Assembly (NCBI RefSeq): GCF_014190775.1
Contig: NZ_JACHVP010000001.1
Span: 1,116,001 to 1,180,000, forward strand
From: Leifsonia aquatica
GTDB taxonomy: Bacteria > Actinomycetota > Actinomycetes > Actinomycetales > Microbacteriaceae
DNA length: 64,000 bases
Direction of reading: 5' to 3'
Every line of letters starts with the position of its first letter. Position 1 is the stretch's first letter. Of this stretch, positions 34,787 to 43,806 are shown in pieces. Position numbers and translations under genes: made by a program. The notes beneath the pieces were generated by a model. It searched no databases and was not told where the DNA came from. It saw only the letters and a list, made by a program, of their open reading frames with translations.

Positions 34787-36424
34787 GTGAAGCCCTTCGA
34801 TCCCCGCCTGCTGCGGTACGCCTCCGCGTCCCGGGGGGCCCTCGCCGCCGGCGGTCTGCTCGCCATCGTGCAGACCGCCGCCGGCCTGGCGTTCGCCTGG
34901 CTCGTGACGCAGCTGATCGTGCGCGCCATCGCGGGCGAGGATCTTGCCGCGCTGAGCGGTCTGATCGCGATCCTCGTGCTCGTCGTGATCGGGCGGGGCG
35001 TTGTGCTCTGGCTCGCGGACGCGGTCGCCGCCCGCGGCGGGGCTCGCGTGATCGGGCAGCTGCGGGAGCGGCTGATGTCCGCCGTCGCGACGCTCGGGCC
35101 GGGATGGACGGCATCGCGCAACTCCGCCGACGTCACCCTGGTGGCCGGACGCGGCATGGAGGCGCTCGACGGGTACTTCGGCAAGTACCTGCCGCAGCTG
35201 ATCATGACGGCCGTGGCCACTCCCATCCTCGTGTTGGTGATCGGCTGGCAGGACCTCACGAGCGGCATCATCATCGTGCTGACCCTCCCGCTCATCCCGC
35301 TCTTCATGGTGCTCGTGGGCTGGGCGACCCAGGCCGCGCAGAAGCGTCAATGGAAGGCCCTCTCGACCCTGTCCCGCGGCTTCCTCGACGTGGTCGGCGG
35401 GCTCTCCACCCTGAAGCTGTTCGGGCGGCAGCACCGCCAGGAGGGGCGCATCCGCTCGGTGAGCGAGGACTATCGGGTGCACACCATGAAGGTGCTCCGG
35501 ATGTCGTTCCTCTCCGGCTTCGTGCTCGAGCTGGCGGCCAGCCTGTCCGTCGCGCTCGTCGCGGTGACCATCGGCCTCCGGCTGGTGGCGGGCGACATGG
35601 AGCTGTCCGTCGGACTCTTCGTCCTGCTGCTGGCGCCGGAGGCCTTCCTCCCGCTGCGCAACGTCGGCGCGAGCTATCACGCGGCGGCCGAGGGCATCGA
35701 GGCCGCCGAGAACGCATTCGCGGTGATCGAGGCCGCGGAGGGGGTCGGCGCGAGCGCTCCGGCCCCGACGGAGGGAGGAGCACCGGCCGAGCCGGGGCTC
35801 GCCTTCGCGGGGGTCGTGGTGCGCTACGACGGGCAGCCCGTGGTCGGTCCCTTCACCGCCGTCGTCGCCCCGGGGAGGCTCGCCGTGCTGAGCGCCCCGA
35901 GCGGCGCCGGAAAGTCGAGCCTCGTCTCCGCGGCCCTCGGCTTCGCGGACGCAGAGGGCAGGATCGTCGCGGGACGCCGGCGCGACGCCGAGGGGCGGCG
36001 ATCCGCGATCGCGTGGGCCGGACAGCGGCCCGGGCTGATCGCCGGCACGATCGCCTCGAACGTCGCGCTCGGCGACCCGTATCCCGAGCGCACAGCCGTG
36101 CTCGACGCCCTGCACGACGCGGCCGCCGGCGAGCTCGACCCGGACGCGAGCGTCGACGCCGGGGGAGCAGGGCTGTCCGGCGGACAGGCGCAGCGTGTCG
36201 CGGTGGCGCGCGCCCTGTACCGGCTGCGCACCCGCGACTGCCCCGTCCTGATCCTCGACGAGCCCACCTCCGCGCTCGACGCCGCGACCGAGTCCGCGCT
36301 GATGGCGAGCCTCCGGCGGATCGCGGACGCCGGGTCGGCCGTGCTCGTCGTCAGCCACCGCGAGGCCGTGGTCGCCGCGGCCGACGTGATCTTCGAAGTG
36401 GAGGCGGCCGATCGTGTCCGCTGA
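34787..36424 (+). CDS. cydD: Thiol reductant ABC exporter subunit CydD
   Basis: This 545-residue ABC exporter half-transporter has six membrane segments in residues 15-310 and a C-terminal ATPase with Walker A APSGAGKS, signature LSGGQAQR and Walker B VLILDEPTSALD. CydDC exports glutathione or cysteine in E. coli and is needed to assemble cytochrome bd. The GTG start is 3 bases after cydB. Its stop overlaps the cydC GTG by 11 bases. The actinobacterial substrate is likely a different thiol and is not known. Confidence 0.92.
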   Translation: MKPFDPRLLRYASASRGALAAGGLLAIVQTAAGLAFAWLVTQLIVRAIAGEDLAALSGLIAILVLVVIGRGVVLWLADAVAARGGARVIGQLRERLMSAVATLGPGWTASRNSADVTLVAGRGMEALDGYFGKYLPQLIMTAVATPILVLVIGWQDLTSGIIIVLTLPLIPLFMVLVGWATQAAQKRQWKALSTLSRGFLDVVGGLSTLKLFGRQHRQEGRIRSVSEDYRVHTMKVLRMSFLSGFVLELAASLSVALVAVTIGLRLVAGDMELSVGLFVLLLAPEAFLPLRNVGASYHAAAEGIEAAENAFAVIEAAEGVGASAPAPTEGGAPAEPGLAFAGVVVRYDGQPVVGPFTAVVAPGRLAVLSAPSGAGKSSLVSAALGFADAEGRIVAGRRRDAEGRRSAIAWAGQRPGLIAGTIASNVALGDPYPERTAVLDALHDAAAGELDPDASVDAGGAGLSGGQAQRVAVARALYRLRTRDCPVLILDEPTSALDAATESALMASLRRIADAGSAVLVVSHREAVVAAADVIFEVEAADRVR

Positions 36425-38099
36425 CGTCCGCCGCATCCTGCGGCTCTCCCTCCCGCCGGCCCGCCGGCTGTGGGCCGCGGTGGCCCTGGGCGCGCTGAGC
36501 GCCGCCTGCGCCGTCGCGCTGCTCGGCGTCAGCGCCTGGCTGATCACCTATGCCGCCGAGCAGCCCCCGGTCCTGTTCCTATCGATGGCCGTGGTCGGCG
36601 TGCGTGCGTTCGCGCTGGGGCGGGCCTTCTTCCGCTATCTGGAGCGTCTCGCCGGGCACGACGCGGCCTTCCGCCAGCTTCCCGCCATCCGCTCCTCGCT
36701 CTTCGCGCGCCTCGTGCCCCTCGCACCGGACGGCCTGCGCGGCGCGCGCGGCGGCGACCTGCTCTCGCGGATCGCCGACGACGTCGACGAACTGCAGAAC
36801 TACTCGCTCCGGGTGGTGCAGCCCCTCGTGACGTCGGGCCTGATCGCACTGGCGAGCGTCGTCGTCGCCTTCCTGCTCCTCCCCGAGGCAGGGGTCGCCC
36901 TCCTGGTGATGCTGGTGCTGGCCGTGGTCGCGGGCTCCCTCGTCAACTCGTGGGCGGCCGGCTCCGCCGAACGGAGAATCGCTCCGCTGCGCGCCGAGCT
37001 CTCCGATGCGATCCTCGACCTCGTCCGCAACGTGGATGTGCTCACCGCGTACGGAGCGCTGCCCGCTGCGCAGCGGCGCGTGAGCGAGGCGAGCACTCGC
37101 CTGACCGGTGCCGTTCGCGCTCGCGCGGCTGGCCTCGGCCTCACCGCCGGGGCGGTCTCCCTCCTCGCGGGCGGCGCGACCGTCCTCGGCCTCGTCTCCG
37201 GGATCCCTGCGCTCGGAGCAGGCCGGATCGAGGGGCCCGTCCTCGCCGTGATCGCCCTGCTCCCGCTCGCCGTGTTCGAGGTGTTCGGGATGGTGCCGCT
37301 CGCGCTCGGCGCGTGGCGGCAGGTCCAGGCGAGCGCGCGACGCATCGCCGACGCGGCGCCCGCCGCCGCGCCCGACGGGATCCCCGTCGACGCCGACGGT
37401 GCGGAGCCGCTCGTCGTCGACGGCGTCCCCGTCGTCCGGCTCTCGGGAGTCTCTGCCCACTGGCCGGGCGTCGACCGTCCGGTGCTCCGCGACATCGACC
37501 TGGAGCTCCTGCCGGGGGAGCGCGTCCTCCTCACCGGTCCGACCGGAGCCGGCAAGACGGCACTCGCCCACGTGCTGGTGCGCTTCCTCGAGCACGACGG
37601 CGGCTACTCCGTCGACGGTGTCGAGACGCGGGGCGTGCGACAGGACGACGTGCGCCGGGTCGTCGGCCTGTGCGAGCAGCAGCCGTACCTCTTCGACGCC
37701 GACCTGCGGCAGAACCTGCTGTTCGCGCGCGAGACCGCCACCGACGACGAACTGCTCGCCGTGCTGGAGCGTGTCGGGCTGGCCGACTGGGCGCGGGAGC
37801 GCGACGGGCTCGCGACGAGCGTGGGCGAACGGGGAGCGCTGGTGTCGGGTGGTCAGGCGCAGCGGATCGCGCTGGCACGCGCCCTGCTCGCCGACTTCCC
37901 CGTGCTGGTGGTGGACGAGCCGACCGCGAACGTCGACGTGATGGCGGCCGACCGGGTGGTGCGCGACATCCTGCGCACCGCAGCGGAGGACGGGCGCACC
38001 GTGCTGCTCATCTCGCACACGGACGTTCCGCGAGAGCTCATCACCCGCAGTGTCTCCCTGGAGGACGGCCGGATCACGGACGCGGCGGCAGCGGCCTAG
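36414..38099 (+). CDS. cydC: Thiol reductant ABC exporter subunit CydC
   Basis: This 561-residue partner half-transporter has six membrane segments, then an ATPase with Walker A TGPTGAGKTALA, signature VSGGQAQRIALARA and Walker B VLVVDEPTANVD. It overlaps cydD by 11 bases in a different frame. Its 3' end overlaps the convergent pabC-like gene by 26 bases. It forms the heterodimer that supports cytochrome bd maturation. Confidence 0.92.
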   Translation: MSADVRRILRLSLPPARRLWAAVALGALSAACAVALLGVSAWLITYAAEQPPVLFLSMAVVGVRAFALGRAFFRYLERLAGHDAAFRQLPAIRSSLFARLVPLAPDGLRGARGGDLLSRIADDVDELQNYSLRVVQPLVTSGLIALASVVVAFLLLPEAGVALLVMLVLAVVAGSLVNSWAAGSAERRIAPLRAELSDAILDLVRNVDVLTAYGALPAAQRRVSEASTRLTGAVRARAAGLGLTAGAVSLLAGGATVLGLVSGIPALGAGRIEGPVLAVIALLPLAVFEVFGMVPLALGAWRQVQASARRIADAAPAAAPDGIPVDADGAEPLVVDGVPVVRLSGVSAHWPGVDRPVLRDIDLELLPGERVLLTGPTGAGKTALAHVLVRFLEHDGGYSVDGVETRGVRQDDVRRVVGLCEQQPYLFDADLRQNLLFARETATDDELLAVLERVGLADWARERDGLATSVGERGALVSGGQAQRIALARALLADFPVLVVDEPTANVDVMAADRVVRDILRTAAEDGRTVLLISHTDVPRELITRSVSLEDGRITDAAAAA

Positions 38100-38868
38100 C
38101 CAGCGCCGCGAAGCGTGACCGCCACGCCTCGGTGCGGGCCGGATCCTGCGCGAGCGTCGGGCCGTCGACCCACGCCGTCACCGCGCGGATGCCGTGCAGA
38201 GCGTTCACCGCCCACAGGGTCGCGCCGTCGAGCTGCGACGGCCGGACCTCCTCCTCGTCCACCGGCACCCGGAGGGCCGCCGCGATCCCGCGGACGGTCC
38301 GCGCCGCGACGCTGTCGACGCGCGCGAGGGAGAGCGGAGGGGTGAAGAGCGTGTCGCCGCGCCACCACAGGAGCGCCGTCGTCGCCCCATCGGCGACGAA
38401 ACCCTCGTCGAGGATGACGGCCTCCTGTGCGCCCTGCGTCTGGGCGCGTTGACGCAGTACGGAGAGCCGGTCGATGTCCGGGCCCTTGATGTCGGGAGCG
38501 GTGCGCGGGTCGGAGGCGGCGGTCGCCACGACGAGGGACTCGCCGAGCGGCGGGGCGGTCCGCAGCCGGAACCGCAAACGCAGGGCGTCGCGCGTGCGCA
38601 CGAGCTCGAACCGGGGGAACCACGAGCCCTCGCGGGGCAGCGCCGCGACGCCCGCGTCCCAGAACTCCTGGAGCTCGGACCGGTCGGGATGCCCCTGCAG
38701 CCGAGCCGAATCCTGGAAGCGCGCGGAGTGCAGGCCCCGAGCGAGCGCTGTGCCGTCGGCGATGAGGAAAGAGTCCGCGACGAGGAGGTCGGTCTCCGCC
38801 ACCTCGCAGGAGTCGCGGGCGACGAGCTCGCCGCCCGCCCAGTCGAAGAGGGTGCTGCTCGCGTCCAT
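38074..38868 (-). CDS. pabC: 4-amino-4-deoxychorismate lyase-like aminotransferase class IV protein
   Basis: This 264-residue fold type IV PLP protein has candidate PLP lysine Lys128 in PDIKGPDIDRL and the cofactor-phosphate region ILDEGFVADGATTAL. Opposite to it is pabB, so the likely role is release of pyruvate from aminodeoxychorismate to give p-aminobenzoate for folate. TAGCCT (38875-38880, minus) ends 6 bases before the ATG at 38868. A D-amino acid or branched-chain role is possible by family, but context favours PabC. Confidence 0.78.
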   Translation of the reverse strand: MDASSTLFDWAGGELVARDSCEVAETDLLVADSFLIADGTALARGLHSARFQDSARLQGHPDRSELQEFWDAGVAALPREGSWFPRFELVRTRDALRLRFRLRTAPPLGESLVVATAASDPRTAPDIKGPDIDRLSVLRQRAQTQGAQEAVILDEGFVADGATTALLWWRGDTLFTPPLSLARVDSVAARTVRGIAAALRVPVDEEEVRPSQLDGATLWAVNALHGIRAVTAWVDGPTLAQDPARTEAWRSRFAALARPLPPRP

Positions 38869-38873
38869 TCGCC

Positions 38874-38880
38874 TAGGCTA
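38874..38880. promoter_or_regulatory. Shared bidirectional -10 region of pabB and pabC
   Basis: The heptamer TAGGCTA reads TAGGCT on the plus strand (38874-38879; 6 bases before the pabB GTG) and TAGCCT on the minus strand (38875-38880; 6 bases before the pabC ATG). The two -10 hexamers overlap by 5 bp in a 17-bp gap, so polymerase could occupy only one direction at a time. Confidence 0.6.
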
Positions 38881-38885
38881 GCCCA

Positions 38886-40313
38886 GTGGTTCTCCCGCTC
38901 CGCGCGCTGCCGCTCGACCACTGGATCGATCCGGCGGACGCCTTCGTCGCGCTCTTCGGCGACCCGGCCGCGGGCAGGGACGGCCACGATGCCGTGTGGC
39001 TCGACAGCGGGCCTGAGGCGACCGAGGGGCGCAGCATCATCGCCACCGGGCGTCGTGTTCTCACCGCCTCCGCGGCTCGGGGCACGATCACGATCGACGG
39101 GGTCGAGCGCGCGGGGGAGGTGCTCGACGTTCTGCGCGACGAACTTGCCGGCGAGGCTCCGAGCATCCCGGGCGCGCCGTTCGGGTGGATCGGCTGGCTC
39201 GGCTACGAGACCGGTGCGCGTCCGCTCGGTGTCCCGTACCGTACGGGCGACGGCGCCGATTCCGCGCTGCTCCTGGTGGACCGGGCCGTCGTCTTCGACT
39301 ACGCCTCCCGTCGCGTCGAGATCATCGCGGCGGCGGAGGAGGGCGACGGCCAAGCGTGGGCGGAGGAAGTGCGCGAGGTCCTCGCGGGCTGTGCCGGCGC
39401 GGCAGCGGCGTATGGCGCCGTTCATCCCGTGCCCGACGCGGAGGCCACGTGGCGTCACGGCGACGACGCGTACCTGGGGCTGATCCGGGACTGTCTCGCC
39501 GCGATCCGGGAGGGAGACGCCTACCAGCTGTGCCTGACCAACCTGGCGACCGCGCGCACCGCCGCGGATCCGCTCGCCGTGCACCTCCGGCTGCGCGCGA
39601 TGAGCCCGGCCCACCACGGCGGGTTCCTCCGGATCGCGGGGGAGGCTCTCGTCAGCTCCTCGCCGGAGCAGTTCCTCCAGGTGTCCACCGACGGCCGCGT
39701 GCGCACCAAGCCGATCAAGGGAACACGACCGCGCGGTGCGACGGTGGCCGCCGATCTCGCGCTCCGCGCCGAGCTCGAGGCGAGCGACAAGGAGCGCGCG
39801 GAGAACGTCATGATCGTCGACCTCATGCGCAACGACCTGGCGCGCGTCTGCACGGTCGGCTCGGTCGAGGTGCGGCACCTGCTCGCGGTCGAAAGCTATG
39901 CCCAGGTCCACCAGCTGGTCAGCACGGTGGAGGGGCGGCTCCGCGACGGGCTCGGCGCGGTGGACGCGATCGCGGCGTGCTTCCCCGCCGGCTCGATGAC
40001 GGGGGCGCCGAAGCTCAGCGCCATGCGCATCCTGTCCCGCCTGGAGAACGGCCCGCGCGGGGCGTACGCGGGCTGCTTCGGCCTCATCGGGGCCGACGGG
40101 TCCGCCGATCTCGCGATGGTCATCCGGAGCCTCCGGTTCCGCGACGGCGAGGTGCAGGTCGGCGCCGGCGGCGGGATCACCGCACTGTCGGTGCCGGACG
40201 AGGAGCTCGAGGAGGTCCGGATCAAGGCGGCGCCGCTGCTCCGCTCCGCGGGGCTCCGCCTCCCGAGCGGCTTGACGCCCGCTGGGAACGGACTGGACGC
40301 CTCCGACGTTTAG
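38886..40313 (+). CDS. pabB: Aminodeoxychorismate synthase component I
   Basis: This 475-residue chorismate-utilising enzyme has a diverged N-terminal domain and a C-terminal catalytic domain with [41 protein letters not shown], and [11 protein letters not shown]. The PIKGT lysine is typical of PabB rather than TrpE. It makes aminodeoxychorismate with a PabA glutamine amidotransferase, which is not encoded in the window. The GTG start follows a leaderless -10. Confidence 0.9.
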   Translation: MVLPLRALPLDHWIDPADAFVALFGDPAAGRDGHDAVWLDSGPEATEGRSIIATGRRVLTASAARGTITIDGVERAGEVLDVLRDELAGEAPSIPGAPFGWIGWLGYETGARPLGVPYRTGDGADSALLLVDRAVVFDYASRRVEIIAAAEEGDGQAWAEEVREVLAGCAGAAAAYGAVHPVPDAEATWRHGDDAYLGLIRDCLAAIREGDAYQLCLTNLATARTAADPLAVHLRLRAMSPAHHGGFLRIAGEALVSSSPEQFLQVSTDGRVRTKPIKGTRPRGATVAADLALRAELEASDKERAENVMIVDLMRNDLARVCTVGSVEVRHLLAVESYAQVHQLVSTVEGRLRDGLGAVDAIAACFPAGSMTGAPKLSAMRILSRLENGPRGAYAGCFGLIGADGSADLAMVIRSLRFRDGEVQVGAGGGITALSVPDEELEEVRIKAAPLLRSAGLRLPSGLTPAGNGLDASDV

Positions 40314-40319
40314 TAGTCT
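40314..40319 (+). promoter_or_regulatory. Possible -10 of leuS
   Basis: TAGTCT follows the pabB stop directly. A start about 6 bases later (40326) would begin the transcript with the CCGGGC-TTGT-GCCCGG hairpin and give a 113-base leader. No convincing -35 is seen. Confidence 0.35.
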
Positions 40320-40325
40320 GGAGTC

Positions 40326-40438
40326 CCGGGCTTGTGCCCGGAGTCTGCTTCGCCAGCCACCCCGCCCGACGGTCCGCCGTCGCGGTGCGGTCGAGCCGGC
40401 GGTATCGACACAGCGCTAGCGAGAAAAACAGGAGTCCC
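40326..40438 (+). promoter_or_regulatory. Structured leader upstream of leuS
   Basis: The leader carries a 6-bp hairpin (40326-40341, loop TTGT), a 5-bp hairpin (40368-40381) and an 8-bp palindrome CGCTAGCG. The 9-mer GGAGTCCCG occurs at 40320-40328 and again over the ribosome site and first base of the leuS start (40431-40439). No T-box motif or leucine-rich leader peptide was recognised. A regulatory role is only possible. Confidence 0.3.
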
Positions 40439-43027
40439 GTGGCACACGAGCACGATTCAGGGAGCACGCCCGTCGAGGGCGCGCAGTACGACTTCGCCGC
40501 GATCCAGAGCAAGTGGCTCCCGATCTGGGACGAGCTCAAGCCGTTCGCCACGGCCGACCCGGACGACAAGCGTCCGCGCAAGTACGTGCTCGACATGTTC
40601 CCGTACCCGTCGGGCGACCTGCACATGGGCCACGCCGAGGCATACGCGCTGGGCGACGTGATCGCCCGGTACTGGCGCCAGCAGGGCTTCAACGTGCTGC
40701 ACCCGATCGGCTGGGACGCCTTCGGCCTGCCCGCCGAGGGCGCCGCGATCAAGCGCAACCTGGACCCGCGCGACTGGACGTACGACAACATCGCGCAGCA
40801 GAAGGCCAGTATGCGCCGCTATGCGCCCAGCTTCGACTGGGACCGCGTCATCCAGACCTGCGACCCGGACTACTACCGCTGGAACCAGTGGCTGTTCCTG
40901 AAGCTGTACGAGAAGGGCCTGGCCTACCGCAAGGCGAGCCAGGTCAACTGGTGCCCCTTCGACCAGACCGTGCTGGCGAACGAGCAGGTCGTGAACGGCC
41001 GCTGCGAGCGCTGCGACAACCTGGTCACCAAGAAGAAGCTGACCCAGTGGTACTTCCGCATCACCGACTACGCGGACCGGCTGCTGGACGACCTGAAGCA
41101 GCTAGAGGGAGCCTGGCCGTCCAAGGTCCTCAGCATGCAGCGCAACTGGATCGGCCGCTCCACCGGTGCCGACGTGCAGTTCGCGATCGAGGGCCGCGAC
41201 GAGGCCGTGACGGTCTACACGACCCGGCCGGACACGCTCTACGGCGTGACCTTCATGGTCGTCGCGCCGGACTCCGACCTCGCCGCCGAGCTGGTCGAGG
41301 GTGCGCGCCCGGAGGTCCGTGAGCGGTTCGACGAGTACCTGGCGGCCGTCCGCGGCACCACCGAGATGGACCGCCTCAGCACCGAGCGTGAGAAGACCGG
41401 CGTCTTCCTGGAGCGGCACGCGATCAACCCGCTGACCGGCGAGCGCATCCCGATCTGGGCGGCCGACTACGTGCTGAGCGACTACGGTCACGGCGCGATC
41501 ATGGCCGTGCCCGCGCACGACCAGCGCGACCTGGACTTCGCCCGCGCCTTCGACCTCCCGGTGCGCGTGGTGGTCGACACCAACCAGCCCGTCACCGGCG
41601 TCATCCCCGTGATCCCGGTCGACCCGGAGACCGGCGAGCCGACGATGCCGGAGGACGCCCCGCTGGAGAACCCGTCGGAGACCGGCGTGGCTCTGACCGG
41701 CGAGGGCCGACTGATCAACTCGGGTCCGTTCGACGGGCTGAGCAAGTCCAACGCGATCCGTCGCGTGACGGAGGCGCTGCAGGGCTCCGGCCTGGGCGAG
41801 ACGGCGAAGAACTTCCGCCTGCGCGACTGGCTGATCTCGCGTCAGCGGTACTGGGGCACCCCCATCCCGATCATCCACTGCGAGAAGTGCGGCGAGGTGC
41901 CCGTCCCGGAGTCGGAGCTGCCCGTGCTGCTGCCGCCGGCGGAGGGTCTCGACCTGAAGCCCAAGGGCACCAGCCCGCTGGGTGCGGCGGAGGACTGGGT
42001 CAACGTGTCGTGCCCGACGTGCGGCGGGCCCGCCAAGCGCGACGCCGACACGATGGACACCTTCGTCGACAGCTCCTGGTACTTCCTGCGCTTCCTGTCC
42101 CCGAAGGACGACACCCAGGCGTTCGACCCGCGCGAGGCCGAGAAGTGGGCGCCCGTCGACCAGTACGTCGGCGGCGTGACCCACGCCATCCTGCACCTGC
42201 TGTACTCGCGGTTCATCACCAAGGTGCTGTTCGACATGGGGTCGATCAGCTTCACGGAGCCGTTCACGGCGCTGCTGAACCAGGGCATGGTGCTGATGGA
42301 GGGCTCCGCGATGTCGAAGTCGCGCGGCAACATCGTGAAGCTGTCGGAGCAGCTCGACGAGCACGGTGTGGACGCCGTCCGCCTGACGATGGCGTTCGCC
42401 GGCCCGCCCGAGGACGACATCGACTGGGCGGACGTCTCGCCGTCGGGCAGTGCGAAGTTCCTCGCGCGCGCCTGGCGCGTGGCGCACGACGTCACGAGCG
42501 CTCCGGACGTCGTCTGGAAGAACGGCGACTCGGCCCTGCGTCGCGTGACCCACCGCTTCCTCGCCGACGCCCCCGGCCTGATCGAGGCGTTCAAGTTCAA
42601 CGTCGTCGTGGCGCGCCTGATGGAGCTGGTGAACGCCACCCGCAAGGCGATCGACACCGGCGCCGGCCCGGCCGACGCGGCCGTCCGCGAGGCGGCCGAG
42701 GTCACCGCGATGGCCCTGAACCTGTTCGCGCCGTACACCGCGGAGGACATGTGGGAGATCCTCGGCTACGAGGCCTCGGTGGCGCTGGCCCAGTGGCGCA
42801 AGGCCGACCCGACCCTCTTGATCGAGGAGTCGGTGACGGCCGTCGTGCAGGTGGACGGCAAGGTCCGCGACCGCGTCGAGGTCTCGCCGAAGATCTCGGG
42901 CGACGAGCTCGAGGTTCTCGCCCGCGCCTCGGAGGCCGTGGTGCGCTCGGTCGGCGACCGCGAGATCGTCAACGTGATCGTGCGCGCCCCGCGCCTGGTG
43001 AACATCGCCACGCGACCCAAGGGCTGA
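40439..43027 (+). CDS. leuS: Leucyl-tRNA synthetase
   Basis: This 862-residue class I synthetase has a HIGH-type motif in [16 protein letters not shown] and a KMSKS-type motif AMSKSRGN near residue 624. The CP1 editing domain spans about residues 240-420 ([28 protein letters not shown]). Zinc-like cysteine pairs occur in CPFDQ/CERCDN and CEKCGE. The GTG at 40439 has GGAG 4 bases upstream; the longer in-frame reading overlaps pabB and is rejected. Confidence 0.96.
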   Translation: MAHEHDSGSTPVEGAQYDFAAIQSKWLPIWDELKPFATADPDDKRPRKYVLDMFPYPSGDLHMGHAEAYALGDVIARYWRQQGFNVLHPIGWDAFGLPAEGAAIKRNLDPRDWTYDNIAQQKASMRRYAPSFDWDRVIQTCDPDYYRWNQWLFLKLYEKGLAYRKASQVNWCPFDQTVLANEQVVNGRCERCDNLVTKKKLTQWYFRITDYADRLLDDLKQLEGAWPSKVLSMQRNWIGRSTGADVQFAIEGRDEAVTVYTTRPDTLYGVTFMVVAPDSDLAAELVEGARPEVRERFDEYLAAVRGTTEMDRLSTEREKTGVFLERHAINPLTGERIPIWAADYVLSDYGHGAIMAVPAHDQRDLDFARAFDLPVRVVVDTNQPVTGVIPVIPVDPETGEPTMPEDAPLENPSETGVALTGEGRLINSGPFDGLSKSNAIRRVTEALQGSGLGETAKNFRLRDWLISRQRYWGTPIPIIHCEKCGEVPVPESELPVLLPPAEGLDLKPKGTSPLGAAEDWVNVSCPTCGGPAKRDADTMDTFVDSSWYFLRFLSPKDDTQAFDPREAEKWAPVDQYVGGVTHAILHLLYSRFITKVLFDMGSISFTEPFTALLNQGMVLMEGSAMSKSRGNIVKLSEQLDEHGVDAVRLTMAFAGPPEDDIDWADVSPSGSAKFLARAWRVAHDVTSAPDVVWKNGDSALRRVTHRFLADAPGLIEAFKFNVVVARLMELVNATRKAIDTGAGPADAAVREAAEVTAMALNLFAPYTAEDMWEILGYEASVALAQWRKADPTLLIEESVTAVVQVDGKVRDRVEVSPKISGDELEVLARASEAVVRSVGDREIVNVIVRAPRLVNIATRPKG

Positions 43028-43052
43028 ACGGCTGATCTGAACTGATCTGAGC

Positions 43053-43087
43053 CGATCGGCGGTCCTCCACAGGAGGGCCGCCGATCG
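43053..43087 (+). terminator. leuS terminator hairpin
   Basis: A 16-bp stem (CGATCGGCGG then TCCTCC, paired with GGAGGG then CCGCCGATCG, one G-U pair) has a 3-base loop. It begins 26 bases after the leuS stop and is followed by TCGTTTCCC. It is the strongest terminator-like structure in the window. Confidence 0.8.
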
Positions 43088-43137
43088 TCGTTTCCCACCG
43101 ATCCGCGCTCGACGGCCGAGCGCGCCCCGCTGCTTCG

Positions 43138-43143
43138 TAGCGT
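43138..43143 (+). promoter_or_regulatory. -10 element of comEA (leaderless)
   Basis: TAGCGT, 6-base spacer, ATG at 43150. This favours the ATG over the GTG at 43144, which lies in the spacer. Confidence 0.55.
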
Positions 43144-43149
43144 GTGGTC

Positions 43150-43806
43150 ATGCGACACCGAGCCGAGGCCTCCGACGTGGAGCCGGGCGCGCGCCGACGG
43201 CTGCGGCTCGGCGTCGGCGCGGCCATCGTGCTGCTCCTCGGCGTCTTCGTGGTGGCGATCCTGGCGTCGGCGTTCTCCGGGCAGGGGAGCGACGTGGAGG
43301 TGCCGGCCTCGCGCACGACGTCGGTTGCGTCGGGAGCTGCAGAGACGAGTGCGCAGCCCGATGACAGCGGAGGCGAGCTGTTCGTCCACGTCTCCGGTGC
43401 CGTGGTCAGCCCGGGACTCGTGACGCTCGCGGCCGGTGCACGCGTGGTCGACGCGATCGCGGCGGCGGGCGGCCTCGCGCCCGACGGCGACCCCGCCGGC
43501 GTCAACCTCGCGCGTCTCGTCTCCGACGGCGAGCAACTGGTGGTCCCGAAGGAGGGGGAGGTGCCTCCCGCCGCGCCCACCGGCTCGGGCGGTGGTTCCG
43601 GCGCGGCGGGCACCGGACTCGTGAACATCAACACCGCGGGACAGGCGGAGTTGGAGACGCTCCCGCGCATCGGGCCCGCGCTGGCCCAGCGCATCCTGGA
43701 CTGGCGGGCGGCGAACGGCCGGTTCGGTGCGCCGACCGACCTGCTGAAGGTCGCGGGGATCGGAGACAAGGTCTTCGACGGTCTCAAAGACCGGGTGAGC
43801 GTCTGA
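43150..43806 (+). CDS. comEA: DNA-uptake/competence protein ComEA
   Basis: This 218-residue protein has one N-terminal membrane anchor (about residues 22-45), an extracytoplasmic SLBB domain (about 75-135, HVSGAVVSPGLVTL), a Gly/Ser linker, and a C-terminal double helix-hairpin-helix (VNINTAGQAELETLPRIGPA and later VAGIGDKVFDGL) that binds DNA non-specifically. It partners ComEC. Its stop overlaps the comEC ATG (TGATG). Whether the organism is transformable is unknown. Confidence 0.9.
   Translation: MRHRAEASDVEPGARRRLRLGVGAAIVLLLGVFVVAILASAFSGQGSDVEVPASRTTSVASGAAETSAQPDDSGGELFVHVSGAVVSPGLVTLAAGARVVDAIAAAGGLAPDGDPAGVNLARLVSDGEQLVVPKEGEVPPAAPTGSGGGSGAAGTGLVNINTAGQAELETLPRIGPALAQRILDWRAANGRFGAPTDLLKVAGIGDKVFDGLKDRVSV

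Noticed and set aside
33662-36547. 961-codon minus-strand frame across cydB-cydD
   Set aside because: Its composition is dominated by Arg, Gly, Glu, Asp and Val repeats, and it is antisense to clear cyd genes.
40334-40438. In-frame N-terminal extension of leuS from a GTG at 40334
   Set aside because: The added 35 residues are Arg/Ser-rich and unlike LeuS. The GTG at 40439 has a ribosome site and gives the normal length.
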